From positions 1,178,001 to 1,242,000 of the forward strand of contig JAXLUI010000002.1 in assembly GCA_046329585.1 (NCBI GenBank): DNA of 64,000 nucleotides, given 5' to 3'. Position numbers and translations under genes: made by a program. This document shows positions 18,676 through 26,171 of the stretch, piece after piece (position 1 is the first letter of the stretch; each line of letters opens with the position of its first letter). The DNA is from DLKC01 sp002478885. GTDB lineage: Bacteria > Bacteroidota > Bacteroidia > Chitinophagales > Chitinophagaceae. The notes beneath the pieces were generated by a model, which searched no databases, had not been told where the DNA came from, and worked only from the letters and a program-made list of their open reading frames with translations.

Positions 18676-20148
18676 ATGGATATTCAGTGTACAGAAAAGG
18701 AGCTGTTCATTTTAAAAAAGGTTGCCAATGCAGCGGCAGAACTTAATGTTCCGTGCTGGCTTATCGGAGGCTTTGTGAGGGACAAGATCATTGGCAGGCA
18801 AACAAAAGATGCAGATATTGTTTGCATTGGCGATGGCATTGCTCTTGCCAACCGAGTAGCTGAACGGTTTAATCCCAAGCCTGCTGTTGCTTTTTTCAAA
18901 ACTTTTGGCACCGCGCAAATAAAAATCTATGATAAGTCCGGAACAGACATAGAATCGCCATCACCAGAATATCTTTCCAGCTATGCTTTTGAGATAGAAT
19001 TTGTGGGCGCCCGTAAAGAAAGCTACCACCGCGACAGCCGAAAGCCAGATGTAGCGCCGGGCACTCTTGAAGATGACCAAAACCGCCGCGACTTTACTAT
19101 CAATGCACTGGCCATTAGTTTGAACGATCACAATTACGGCAAGCTTATTGATCCGTTCAACGGGCAGGAAGATATTGAAAAGCGTATTATAAAAACACCG
19201 CTTTCTCCCGCTGAAACGTTCAGCGACGATCCATTGCGAATGATGCGTGCCATAAGATTTGCCACCCAGCTACATTTCAGCATTGCCGAAGAAACATTTC
19301 ATGCAATAAAAGAAAATGCCGGCCGGATCAAAATAGTTTCGCAGGAACGCATCAGCGATGAGTTGAATAAAATAGTGCTCAGCCCCAAGCCTTCCATCGG
19401 TTTTGAGCTACTGAGTAAAAGCGGTCTGCTGCAAATCATTTTCCCGGAGATGATGTTGCTTCACGGCGCCGAGAACGTCGATGGTAAAGGCCACAAAGAC
19501 AACTTTTATCACACGCTGCAGGTGCTTGACAATGTCTCTGCGAAAACAAACGACCTATGGCTCAGGTGGTCGGCTATATTGCACGATATTGCCAAGCCGA
19601 TCACCAAAAGATTTGAAGAAGGCCACGGTTTTACCTTTCACGGGCACGAAGTCGTTGGCGCCAAAATGGTACCGAAGATATTCGCAAGGTTAAAACTGCC
19701 GTTGAACGATAAGATGAGAATGGTGCAAAAACTGGTAGCGCTGCACCTGCGCCCTATCAGCCTTACCAAAGAAAATATTACCGACAGCGCCATAAGGCGC
19801 CTACTTTTCGAGGCTGGTGACGATATTGATTCCCTTATGTTGTTGTGCAATGCTGATATTACCAGCAAGAACCGGCAAAAGGTTAAACGTTATCTTGAAA
19901 ATTTCCAGTTGGTAAGGCAACGTATGAAAGAGGTGGAAGAAAAAGATCACCTGCGTAGCTGGCAGCCGCCAATCACAGGCGAACTGATTATGCAAACCTT
20001 CGGGCTGCAGCCTTCAAAGCCTGTGGGCCTTATTAAAGATGCCATCCGCGATGCAATTCTCGATGGCATAATTTCCAACGACTATGAATCTGCCTACAGG
20101 TTTATGATCGATAAGGCTGCATCGCTTAACTTGCATGCTATTGAATAA
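18676..20148 (+). CDS. cca: CCA tRNA nucleotidyltransferase with HD domain
   Basis: A 490-residue enzyme that adds or repairs the 3' CCA end of tRNA. The nucleotidyltransferase core has IGGFVRDKIIGRQTKDADIV near residues 32-50, with the metal-binding Asp pair, and later RRDFTINALAIS and DDPLRMMRAIRFA. The C-terminal half carries an HD domain (LRWSAILHDIAKP, then FHGHEVVGAK). Class II enzymes of this length with HD domains are typical CCA-adding enzymes; a poly(A) polymerase is the less likely alternative. The ATG chosen gives MDIQCTEKEL. It is divergent from the 102-aa gene. Confidence 0.92.
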   Translation: MDIQCTEKELFILKKVANAAAELNVPCWLIGGFVRDKIIGRQTKDADIVCIGDGIALANRVAERFNPKPAVAFFKTFGTAQIKIYDKSGTDIESPSPEYLSSYAFEIEFVGARKESYHRDSRKPDVAPGTLEDDQNRRDFTINALAISLNDHNYGKLIDPFNGQEDIEKRIIKTPLSPAETFSDDPLRMMRAIRFATQLHFSIAEETFHAIKENAGRIKIVSQERISDELNKIVLSPKPSIGFELLSKSGLLQIIFPEMMLLHGAENVDGKGHKDNFYHTLQVLDNVSAKTNDLWLRWSAILHDIAKPITKRFEEGHGFTFHGHEVVGAKMVPKIFARLKLPLNDKMRMVQKLVALHLRPISLTKENITDSAIRRLLFEAGDDIDSLMLLCNADITSKNRQKVKRYLENFQLVRQRMKEVEEKDHLRSWQPPITGELIMQTFGLQPSKPVGLIKDAIRDAILDGIISNDYESAYRFMIDKAASLNLHAIE

Positions 20149-20205
20149 ATTGTATTTTTGAAATGCAATTTTTTGACCCGGCTTAAGCTTATCAATCAGG
20201 CTTTA

Positions 20206-20225
20206 CTTGCGTCGCACACTTGTAC
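20206..20225 (+). repeat. Interspersed repeat core, solo copy
   Basis: CTTGCGTCGCACACTTGTAC, one mismatch. The left flank contains ATTTTTTGACCCGGCTTAAG, the outward CCGG/A-tract tail seen at other copies. No opposing arm follows. The gap is 234 bp. Confidence 0.8.
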
Positions 20226-20382
20226 TGCAGATCTTTTGTGAGCAATGAGCCGCGATTTTTTTGTAATTGGTCATCGCTTAAAAGTGCAATGGAGTAAAAC
20301 ATTACCGCACCAAGGAATGTTACTAAGCAGTAAAGCTGGTGACAAAAAAGAACGGACCCTGTTAACGAAAATTAAAGACCGA

Positions 20383-20961
20383 ATGGCCATTTTAAAATTC
20401 AGAGTTTATCTCGAAGAAGACGATACCGTTTACCGGGATGTAGTAATAAAACACACACAATCCTTTGAGGATTTGCATTTCGGCATTTTGAAAGCCTATG
20501 AATTTGACAGTAAACACCAGGCTACTTTTTATCGCAGTAATGATAACTGGTTGCGTGGAAGAGAAATCAGTTTTGCCAAATATGACAAGCCATATAAAGC
20601 CGAACCATTGATAATGTCCGCAACCAGCATCGGCAGTGAAATACGCGATACCAATCAAAAGTTTATTTATCAGTATGATTTTTTAAAGAACTGGATATTT
20701 TTGGTTGAGCTTATCAATGTAACAAAAGAAGAAAGTAACAAAATCAATTACCCGGCAGTAAGCCGAACAGAAGGAATTGGCCCGCAGCAATATGGCACAC
20801 GGAGCCTGCTAGGCAACAAATTCGCTGACATTGAAGAAAAATACGACCTCACAAAGGGCGCCGAAGGGTTTGGTGAGGAAGGAGACGATGACGAGGCCGG
20901 CAGCGATGGTTCCGGCTCCGATGAAACAACCGATGAGGGTGTTGACAGCGATGAATTCTAA
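20383..20961 (+). CDS. pRiA4b ORF-3-like protein with acidic tail
   Basis: A 192-residue protein whose residues 1-130 match the plasmid pRiA4b ORF-3 (IS1096 TnpR-like) family: FRVYLEEDDTVYRDVVIKHTQ near the start, then FEDLHFGILKAYEFD, HQATFYRS and FIYQYDFLKNWIFLVEL. The family is widespread and its role is not established; the transposon-derived name does not imply mobility here. The last 40 residues are almost entirely acidic and Gly/Ser (EEGDDDEAGSDGSGSDE), likely disordered. The ATG chosen gives MAILKFRVYL; the longer in-frame reading runs toward the repeat. Confidence 0.82.
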   Translation: MAILKFRVYLEEDDTVYRDVVIKHTQSFEDLHFGILKAYEFDSKHQATFYRSNDNWLRGREISFAKYDKPYKAEPLIMSATSIGSEIRDTNQKFIYQYDFLKNWIFLVELINVTKEESNKINYPAVSRTEGIGPQQYGTRSLLGNKFADIEEKYDLTKGAEGFGEEGDDDEAGSDGSGSDETTDEGVDSDEF

Positions 20962-20967
20962 ACTTAT

Positions 20968-20997
20968 AAAGGGCTTGCAAAAGCCCTTTCATTTTGC
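20968..20997 (+). terminator. Terminator after the pRiA4b-like gene
   Basis: Stem AAAGGGCTT / AAGCCCTTT with a GCAA loop, followed by TCATTTTG. It begins 7 bp past the stop codon. Confidence 0.75.
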
Positions 20998-21091
20998 CGG
21001 CACCAGCACAACAGGCGCCTGGTGCGTGTTAACTAACCATAAATTTTTTTTTAATTACGACATTTTGACGGTTGCTTCATAAATTGCTGTT

Positions 21092-21982
21092 ATGAAAGTT
21101 TTGATCTCTGGCGCCAATGGTTTTCTCGGGCAACACCTGACCATTTTTCTTGCCAAAAGAAACATAACCGTAGCCGCTTGCAGCAGAGGTGAATGCCGTA
21201 TCCCCCTTCAACATGTTTTCGAATATTTACCTGCAGAGCTTACCAACCGAGAATCGGTTAACGAAGTCGTTGCCCAGGTTAAGCCCGAAGTGATCGTTCA
21301 TACAGCAGCAATGAGCAAGCCTGACGAATGCAATGAACAAAGAGCAAAGTGCCTGTTGCATAATGTTGAAGTAACGAAATACCTTGCAGAGGCGGCGCTG
21401 CAGCTGGATGTTAAACCTCATTTTATTTATGTATCGACCGATTTTGTATTTGGTGAGAATGGCCCACACAGCGAGGATGACGAAAAAGGCCCGTTGAATT
21501 TTTACGGCGAGTCGAAGCTTATGTCAGAACAATTTGTTGCCGCCAGCGGATTGAGGTATACCATTATCCGGCCGGTTTTTATTTATGGAAAGACCTGGCC
21601 GGGCTTACGTCCCAGTTTTTTGCATTGGGTAAAGCAAAATCTTGAAACCGGCAATCGCATAAAAGTCGTAAGTGACCAATTGCGTACGCCTACTTATGTG
21701 GAAGATATTTGTAACGGTATTTATACAGTGATCATGGAGGGACAAATGGGAACTTTTCATCTTGCGGGAAAAGACGTCATCTCACCCTACGAAATGGCAG
21801 TGACCATTGCAAAAACTTTGGGACTCGATGCAGCATTAATTACGAACGTAACGTCTGATTCTTTTATAGAACCGGTAAAGAGAGCCAAAAGATCGGGATT
21901 GAAGATTGATAAAGCGGAAAAAATACTGCAATACAGCCCGGTAACTTTTGCGGAAGGCGTAAAACTTACCTTTAATACCTGA
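21092..21982 (+). CDS. RmlD-like NAD(P)-dependent sugar reductase/epimerase
   Basis: A 296-residue extended short-chain dehydrogenase. The Rossmann motif is GANGFLGQH at residues 7-15. VIHTAAMSKPDEC, YVSTDFVFG and the catalytic YGESK follow. The layout resembles dTDP-4-dehydrorhamnose reductase (RmlD), but no other rhamnose genes are nearby, so the substrate is open. It is 4 bp upstream of the CHAD gene, suggesting cotranscription. Confidence 0.85.
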   Translation: MKVLISGANGFLGQHLTIFLAKRNITVAACSRGECRIPLQHVFEYLPAELTNRESVNEVVAQVKPEVIVHTAAMSKPDECNEQRAKCLLHNVEVTKYLAEAALQLDVKPHFIYVSTDFVFGENGPHSEDDEKGPLNFYGESKLMSEQFVAASGLRYTIIRPVFIYGKTWPGLRPSFLHWVKQNLETGNRIKVVSDQLRTPTYVEDICNGIYTVIMEGQMGTFHLAGKDVISPYEMAVTIAKTLGLDAALITNVTSDSFIEPVKRAKRSGLKIDKAEKILQYSPVTFAEGVKLTFNT

Positions 21983-21986
21983 TCAT

Positions 21987-22772
21987 ATGCAAACACCGCT
22001 GGAAAAATATTTTGCATTAAGAACAAAAAATCTTTTTAACCACCTTCACGATTTTGAACTGAACGGCGATGAAGGCTCGATGCACGATCTGCGTGTTGAG
22101 ATCAAAAAGATGAGGGCCGTGCTTAAATTTTTGCGTACGATCTACCCTAAACAACAATTAAAAAAACCATCCCATCTTTTACGCTACATCTTTCAAACTG
22201 CGGGCGCTATAAGAGAACTGCAATTGTTGCAGATATGGTTAAGAAAGAGCCAGCACGAGGTAATTTTGTCTACCTATTACTCCGATCAGAAACTGGCATT
22301 CATGATCGACCAATTCAGGATAAACTCCATGCAGTACAAAGAAGATTTCAAAGATATTATCACCTCGTGTGAAGAATATATAAGAAGCACCAACGAAATT
22401 CTTGCTGAACAATATTTTGTTGACCTGAATGCCCAAGTTGAAAAATATTGCCGCAGAAACCTCCCCATAACTGAATGGCATAACCTTCGCAAGCTGATAA
22501 AGCAACGGCTGTACAGCTACAACTGGGTTACCCATGAATCAGACAACGACGATCCAAACTTTGCTTACTTCCACAAACTCCAGGAGTCTATCGGGCTCTG
22601 GCACGACCTTGAAATAATAAAGGAAAGTTTTTCACAAAAACAAGTCTGGCTTTCGCAGAATATTGAAGTGCAAAAAGAATTTGCTGCAGCCTGGGAAAAA
22701 CTGGAGTCGTCCATCAAACAAAAAGAAAAGCAGGTGGAAGACCTGTTAGCTAAACAACTGCTCACCGATTAG
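21987..22772 (+). CDS. CHAD domain protein
   Basis: A 261-residue all-helical CHAD domain. The conserved segments are MHDLRVEIKKMRAVLKFLR near residue 32, with basic residues thought to bind inorganic polyphosphate, and WHNLRKLIKQRLYSYNW near residue 160. No adjoining CYTH (triphosphate tunnel) domain is present in the protein or nearby. It lies 4 bp after the RmlD-like gene. Binding to polyphosphate granules is known for other CHAD proteins; here it is inferred. Confidence 0.85.
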   Translation: MQTPLEKYFALRTKNLFNHLHDFELNGDEGSMHDLRVEIKKMRAVLKFLRTIYPKQQLKKPSHLLRYIFQTAGAIRELQLLQIWLRKSQHEVILSTYYSDQKLAFMIDQFRINSMQYKEDFKDIITSCEEYIRSTNEILAEQYFVDLNAQVEKYCRRNLPITEWHNLRKLIKQRLYSYNWVTHESDNDDPNFAYFHKLQESIGLWHDLEIIKESFSQKQVWLSQNIEVQKEFAAAWEKLESSIKQKEKQVEDLLAKQLLTD

Positions 22773-22844
22773 CCATCCTTCACTTTCCAGATTAAATATC
22801 CACGTGTTCAATGCAATTAGTATCTATTTTTATAAAAAAAATCT

Positions 22845-23339
22845 ATGGCTATTAACCAGGCATTGCTTGCCGAATTAAAACAAGAATCAATTGGTACCAG
22901 GAAAACCCTGGAGCGTGTGCCCACAGAAAAACTTACATGGAAGCCTCATGAAAAGTCTTTTACTCTTGGCCACCTCGCATCACATGTATCGCAGTTGCTC
23001 ACATGGTTTGATCTTATCATTAACCGGGAGGGATTAAACTTTGCAACTGACAATATCAAAACAATTGTGGCGGAGACCAACGAGGATCTCATAAAGCATT
23101 TTGATGAATATCTCGCCCAGGCAATCGCGGTTCTCGAAAGTGCTTCAGATGAAGTGTTAAACAGTCCGTGGACTATGCAAAACGGTGAACATATCTACTT
23201 CACGCTGCCCAAAAAAGTAGTTATAAGGTCGTGGTATTACAATCACATGCTTCATCATCGCGGGCAGCTTACCGTTTACCTGCGATTGCTGGATATCCCG
23301 GTACCGGGCTTATACGGACCATCTGCTGATGAACGTTAA
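22845..23339 (+). CDS. DinB-family putative metal-dependent enzyme
   Basis: A 164-residue four-helix-bundle protein of the DinB/YfiT superfamily. The likely metal histidines are in LGHLASHVSQLL near residue 45 and NHMLHHRGQL near residue 140. Members include bacillithiol and mycothiol transferases and many uncharacterised stress proteins; the thiol partner here is unknown. Its stop codon overlaps that of the convergent YhcH-like gene inside the palindrome GTTAAC. Confidence 0.85.
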   Translation: MAINQALLAELKQESIGTRKTLERVPTEKLTWKPHEKSFTLGHLASHVSQLLTWFDLIINREGLNFATDNIKTIVAETNEDLIKHFDEYLAQAIAVLESASDEVLNSPWTMQNGEHIYFTLPKKVVIRSWYYNHMLHHRGQLTVYLRLLDIPVPGLYGPSADER

Positions 23340-23824
23340 CCATTTTGACAAATCTGCTGCGCAGGAAAAGATAGTGCCTTAACTTTTATAACAATCTTTC
23401 TTACCGCAGCAGGTTTTTCTATTTTTATGCAAGGCATATGCAGGTCGGTTGGAAAAAAAATCATGAATATACCGCTTGACAATTCTGCAAAAAACGAAGG
23501 TGCATCTGCGTACAACATAAAATCTGTTTCGTCATTATACAGTTTTGAAACGCTTTGGTCACTTAACAAAGCAAGCCCCACCCGTTCACCCCCCCTGATC
23601 ATATACTGCACATCAATATATTTTTCGTGCGATTCCATCTGTTCGCCCAATGCGTCGAGCGTGTCATATTCCTGCACAATGGCAAAAACATCGTTCTCAT
23701 CAATATTGTATTTTCCGGGCGCTATCGCATCCAGGTTTGTCTCCATCAAGAACGCAAAAGCCTTTTCAAATTTGGGATGCAGTGAAAGATAACGTTTGCA
23801 GTTATCCAGGTTATCTATGATCAT
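23336..23824 (-). CDS. YhcH/YjgK/YiaL family protein
   Basis: A 162-residue protein of the YhcH/YjgK/YiaL family (beta-barrel, cupin-like). Conserved parts are FEKAFAFLMET, HEKYIDVQYMIRGGERVG and FMIFFPTDLHMPC with the histidine that would bind metal. Relatives accompany sialic-acid and sugar utilisation genes and YhcH is suspected to be an isomerase; none of those genes are nearby. The start MIIDNLDNCKRY is chosen because an upstream in-frame extension of 52 codons is translated from a repeat copy (positions 23888-23907) and is not plausible protein. Confidence 0.85.
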   Translation of the reverse strand: MIIDNLDNCKRYLSLHPKFEKAFAFLMETNLDAIAPGKYNIDENDVFAIVQEYDTLDALGEQMESHEKYIDVQYMIRGGERVGLALLSDQSVSKLYNDETDFMLYADAPSFFAELSSGIFMIFFPTDLHMPCIKIEKPAAVRKIVIKVKALSFPAQQICQNG

Positions 23825-23887
23825 ACAGCTTTTATTAAAATAAAAATATCTTTTGTCGCCTGACTTTATATCTCTGTGGCATCCACT

Positions 23888-23907
23888 GTTGCGTCGCACA
23901 CTTGTAC
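23888..23907 (+). repeat. Interspersed repeat core, solo copy
   Basis: A perfect GTTGCGTCGCACACTTGTAC preceded by GGCATCCACT. The outward flank (AGGCGACAAAAGAT on the other strand) also fits. It lies between the YhcH-like and SET genes. Confidence 0.85.
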
Positions 23908-23948
23908 GTCCGCAACAATAGCAGCACCGATCAACGGCTTCTGAATTT

Positions 23949-24353
23949 TTATAAAAATCCTTTGCAACCGGGGCTTCCACAATCGCACTTCAGCTTACCG
24001 TCGTGATGCGTTGGCCCGTAATCGCACGTGAGTTCTTCCCCTTTGTTTATGGGCCTGAGCGTGTAGAACTCCACCCGGCTGTAACATATACGCATAAAGC
24101 TGTTTGGCGAGCAGGAATGATTTATGTATCGAAGCTCATTGGGTTTGACGCTGGCATCCAATGCCCGCCCGTCACCAAATTCAACCATGGCCACTCTTTT
24201 CGTGTTTTTCGCACGCCTCCTTGCCTCACGCAAAGAAATGATCTCGCCACCCAGGTCACCTATTTTTTTCCGTGCAGGTATCGGCTGCAAAGCAAAAGCA
24301 CCCGTTCCATCTATCTTACTTTTTTTATTGGCGATCTTAAAATTTAATGCCAT
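23949..24353 (-). CDS. SET-domain protein (putative protein lysine methyltransferase)
   Basis: A 134-residue compact SET domain. It has GTGAFALQPIPARKKI (residues 16-31), the core motif RYINHSCSPNSFM near residue 78, EELTCDYGP near residue 106, and a post-SET cysteine cluster CDCGSPGCKGFL at the C-terminus, which in eukaryotic enzymes binds zinc. SAM-binding and catalytic residues (NHSCSPN and the tyrosine in DYGP) are therefore present. Bacterial SET proteins are known but their targets usually are not. Its neighbour cysM is divergent. Confidence 0.85.
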   Translation of the reverse strand: MALNFKIANKKSKIDGTGAFALQPIPARKKIGDLGGEIISLREARRRAKNTKRVAMVEFGDGRALDASVKPNELRYINHSCSPNSFMRICYSRVEFYTLRPINKGEELTCDYGPTHHDGKLKCDCGSPGCKGFL

Positions 24354-24475
24354 CAGATTTCTTCATTGGTTTACGATATGCGCAAATTAAACACAATAGT
24401 AAAAGTTAAGTGAACAACAACATTTTAAATTTTAATGTTAATCCCTGAAATTGCAACAGTAATAACAAATAAACT

Positions 24476-25357
24476 ATGGCGAGCATACTAGACCTCGTTG
24501 GAAATACGCCGCTTGTTGAAGTAAAAAATATCAGCGCAAATAAGCACGTTGCTGTTTATGCGAAACTTGAGGGAGACAACCCCGGTGGAAGCGTTAAAGA
24601 CCGCGCAGCATTTGGTATGATCAAAGGAGCGATGGACCGGGGTGAAATAAAGAAAGGCATTAAACTGATAGAGGCCACAAGTGGCAATACAGGCATTGCA
24701 CTCGCCATGATCGCTTCGATGTTTGGTGTAGAAATAGAACTCGTAATGCCCGAAGACGCCACCAGGGAAAGAGTTTTAGCCATGAAGGCATTTGGTGCGA
24801 AAGTAATTTTAACGCCAAAAGACCGGTCAATGGAAGGCGCTATTGATTATGCCAATGAACAGGTTGCAAGTGGTGGCTATTTAATGCTTAACCAATTTGC
24901 CAATCCCGATAACTATATGATGCATTACCATACAACCGGCCCTGAGATATGGAGAGATACGGATCATAAAGTAACGCATTTTGTTTCAGCGATGGGCACT
25001 ACTGGTACCATTATGGGCGTATCACGCTACTTAAAAGAACAAGATCCCAATATTTGTATTGTTGGTTGCCAACCCACCGATGGCTCACATATACCGGGTA
25101 TTCGTAAATGGCCTGAAGCTTACCTGCCAAAAATTTTTGAAAAAGAAAGAATCGACCGAATTATTGAAGTGGATGAAGCTGATGCCCGTACCATGTCGAA
25201 GCGGCTTGCAAGAGAAGAAGCCATCTTCAGCGGTATGAGCAGTGGTGGTGCAGCGCATGCAGCCATTAAACTTTCCCGCGAGTTGAGCCATGGCGTAATT
25301 GTTTTTATCGTTTGCGACCGCGGCGACAGGTACCTGTCTTCAGACCTGTTTGATTAA
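24476..25357 (+). CDS. cysM: Cysteine synthase B
   Basis: A 293-residue pyridoxal-phosphate enzyme making cysteine from O-acetylserine and sulfide or thiosulfate. The PLP lysine lies in GDNPGGSVKDRAAFGMI near residue 42. The substrate loop is TSGNTGIALAMI and the phosphate-binding loop is AMGTTGTIMG. The C-terminus (YLSSDLFD) is of CysM type. Its length is typical of CysM rather than the longer CysK. It is convergent with the 136-aa membrane-protein gene, with 17 bp between. Confidence 0.9.
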   Translation: MASILDLVGNTPLVEVKNISANKHVAVYAKLEGDNPGGSVKDRAAFGMIKGAMDRGEIKKGIKLIEATSGNTGIALAMIASMFGVEIELVMPEDATRERVLAMKAFGAKVILTPKDRSMEGAIDYANEQVASGGYLMLNQFANPDNYMMHYHTTGPEIWRDTDHKVTHFVSAMGTTGTIMGVSRYLKEQDPNICIVGCQPTDGSHIPGIRKWPEAYLPKIFEKERIDRIIEVDEADARTMSKRLAREEAIFSGMSSGGAAHAAIKLSRELSHGVIVFIVCDRGDRYLSSDLFD

Positions 25358-25374
25358 TTTTAAAACGGGCCATT

Positions 25375-25785
25375 TCAAAGAAAAATGCAGATCATCATCG
25401 CGATTATGCTGCCAAACATATATATGTAGGCCTTTTTGCTTATATCCTTCTGGTCAACCTCAGACAATCCTCTGTACCGCTCAATTACTTTGTGGAAGTA
25501 AGCCTCGCTTCCCCTGGTATATTTCAACAGCAGATAAAAAGCAATAATCAGCAGCAGGCCTATTGCTTCACCAAGTGTTTTTCCACTGGCATAGGTTTCG
25601 ATGTCATCAAAGCTGGTCCACAACAGGTCGCCCGCCCACGACAGCAAATAAACTACTGTCATAACATTCAGGGTAAAGCACACTGAAGAAAGAATGAGCC
25701 CATTCTTGCGGGCTTTTTTACCATCGCGACCGGTATTGACCAATTCCTGGTATTGATTACAATAGAACCAATCTGTAACTATCAT
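25375..25785 (-). CDS. Hypothetical membrane protein, 136 aa
   Basis: Three hydrophobic helices are visible: ILSSVCFTLNVMTVVYLLSW, GEAIGLLLIIAFYLLL and the C-terminal AYIYMFGSIIAMMICIFL. A charged segment (KYTRGSEAYFHKVIERYRGLS) lies between the last two. No family is recognised. The ATG giving MIVTDWFYCNQYQ is preferred over a start 12 codons upstream, which runs into the tail of the repeat pair. Confidence 0.65.
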   Translation of the reverse strand: MIVTDWFYCNQYQELVNTGRDGKKARKNGLILSSVCFTLNVMTVVYLLSWAGDLLWTSFDDIETYASGKTLGEAIGLLLIIAFYLLLKYTRGSEAYFHKVIERYRGLSEVDQKDISKKAYIYMFGSIIAMMICIFL

Positions 25786-25833
25786 TGCCTGATTTTTTTT
25801 ATGGGCCAAACTGCATGGCAACTATGATGCCCG

Positions 25834-25967
25834 GTTGCGTCGCACCCTTGTACCACACAACTACAGTCGGCTAAACGTGTATGCAGCGCCAGGATATTTG
25901 AAAAATCGTTTCGTAACTGCTGTTTTTTGCCGAGCCTAGTGCCAACAGTACAAGAGTGCGACGCAAC
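25834..25967. repeat. Inverted pair of the interspersed repeat
   Basis: Left core 25834-25853 (GTTGCGTCGCACCCTTGTAC) and right core 25948-25967 (GTACAAGAGTGCGACGCAAC), 94 bp apart. The outward flanks are ATTTTTTTTATGGGCC on the left and AAGCCCGGTTCAAAAATG on the right, so the whole symmetric unit is about 25,789-26,012. It is the main content of the 386-bp gap. Confidence 0.85.
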
Positions 25968-26171
25968 TGAAGCTAAATTAGCGAACATAAGCCCGGTTCA
26001 AAAATGAAAAATCAAAAGCAACAGCGATCAGTTGCGGATATAAGTATATTCTTTGCAAAGCGCATAATTTAACTTCACATAAAACGTTAAAGAGCAAACT
26101 GCTGATTGAATTATACCGGGAATCTTTTATAAAATAAATGTTTAGTTTGCAACCCAAAGAACTGTTACCGC

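Noticed and set aside
20383..20961. A transposon resolvase from the family label TnpR
   Set aside because: The protein has no serine- or tyrosine-recombinase residues and no inverted ends frame the gene.
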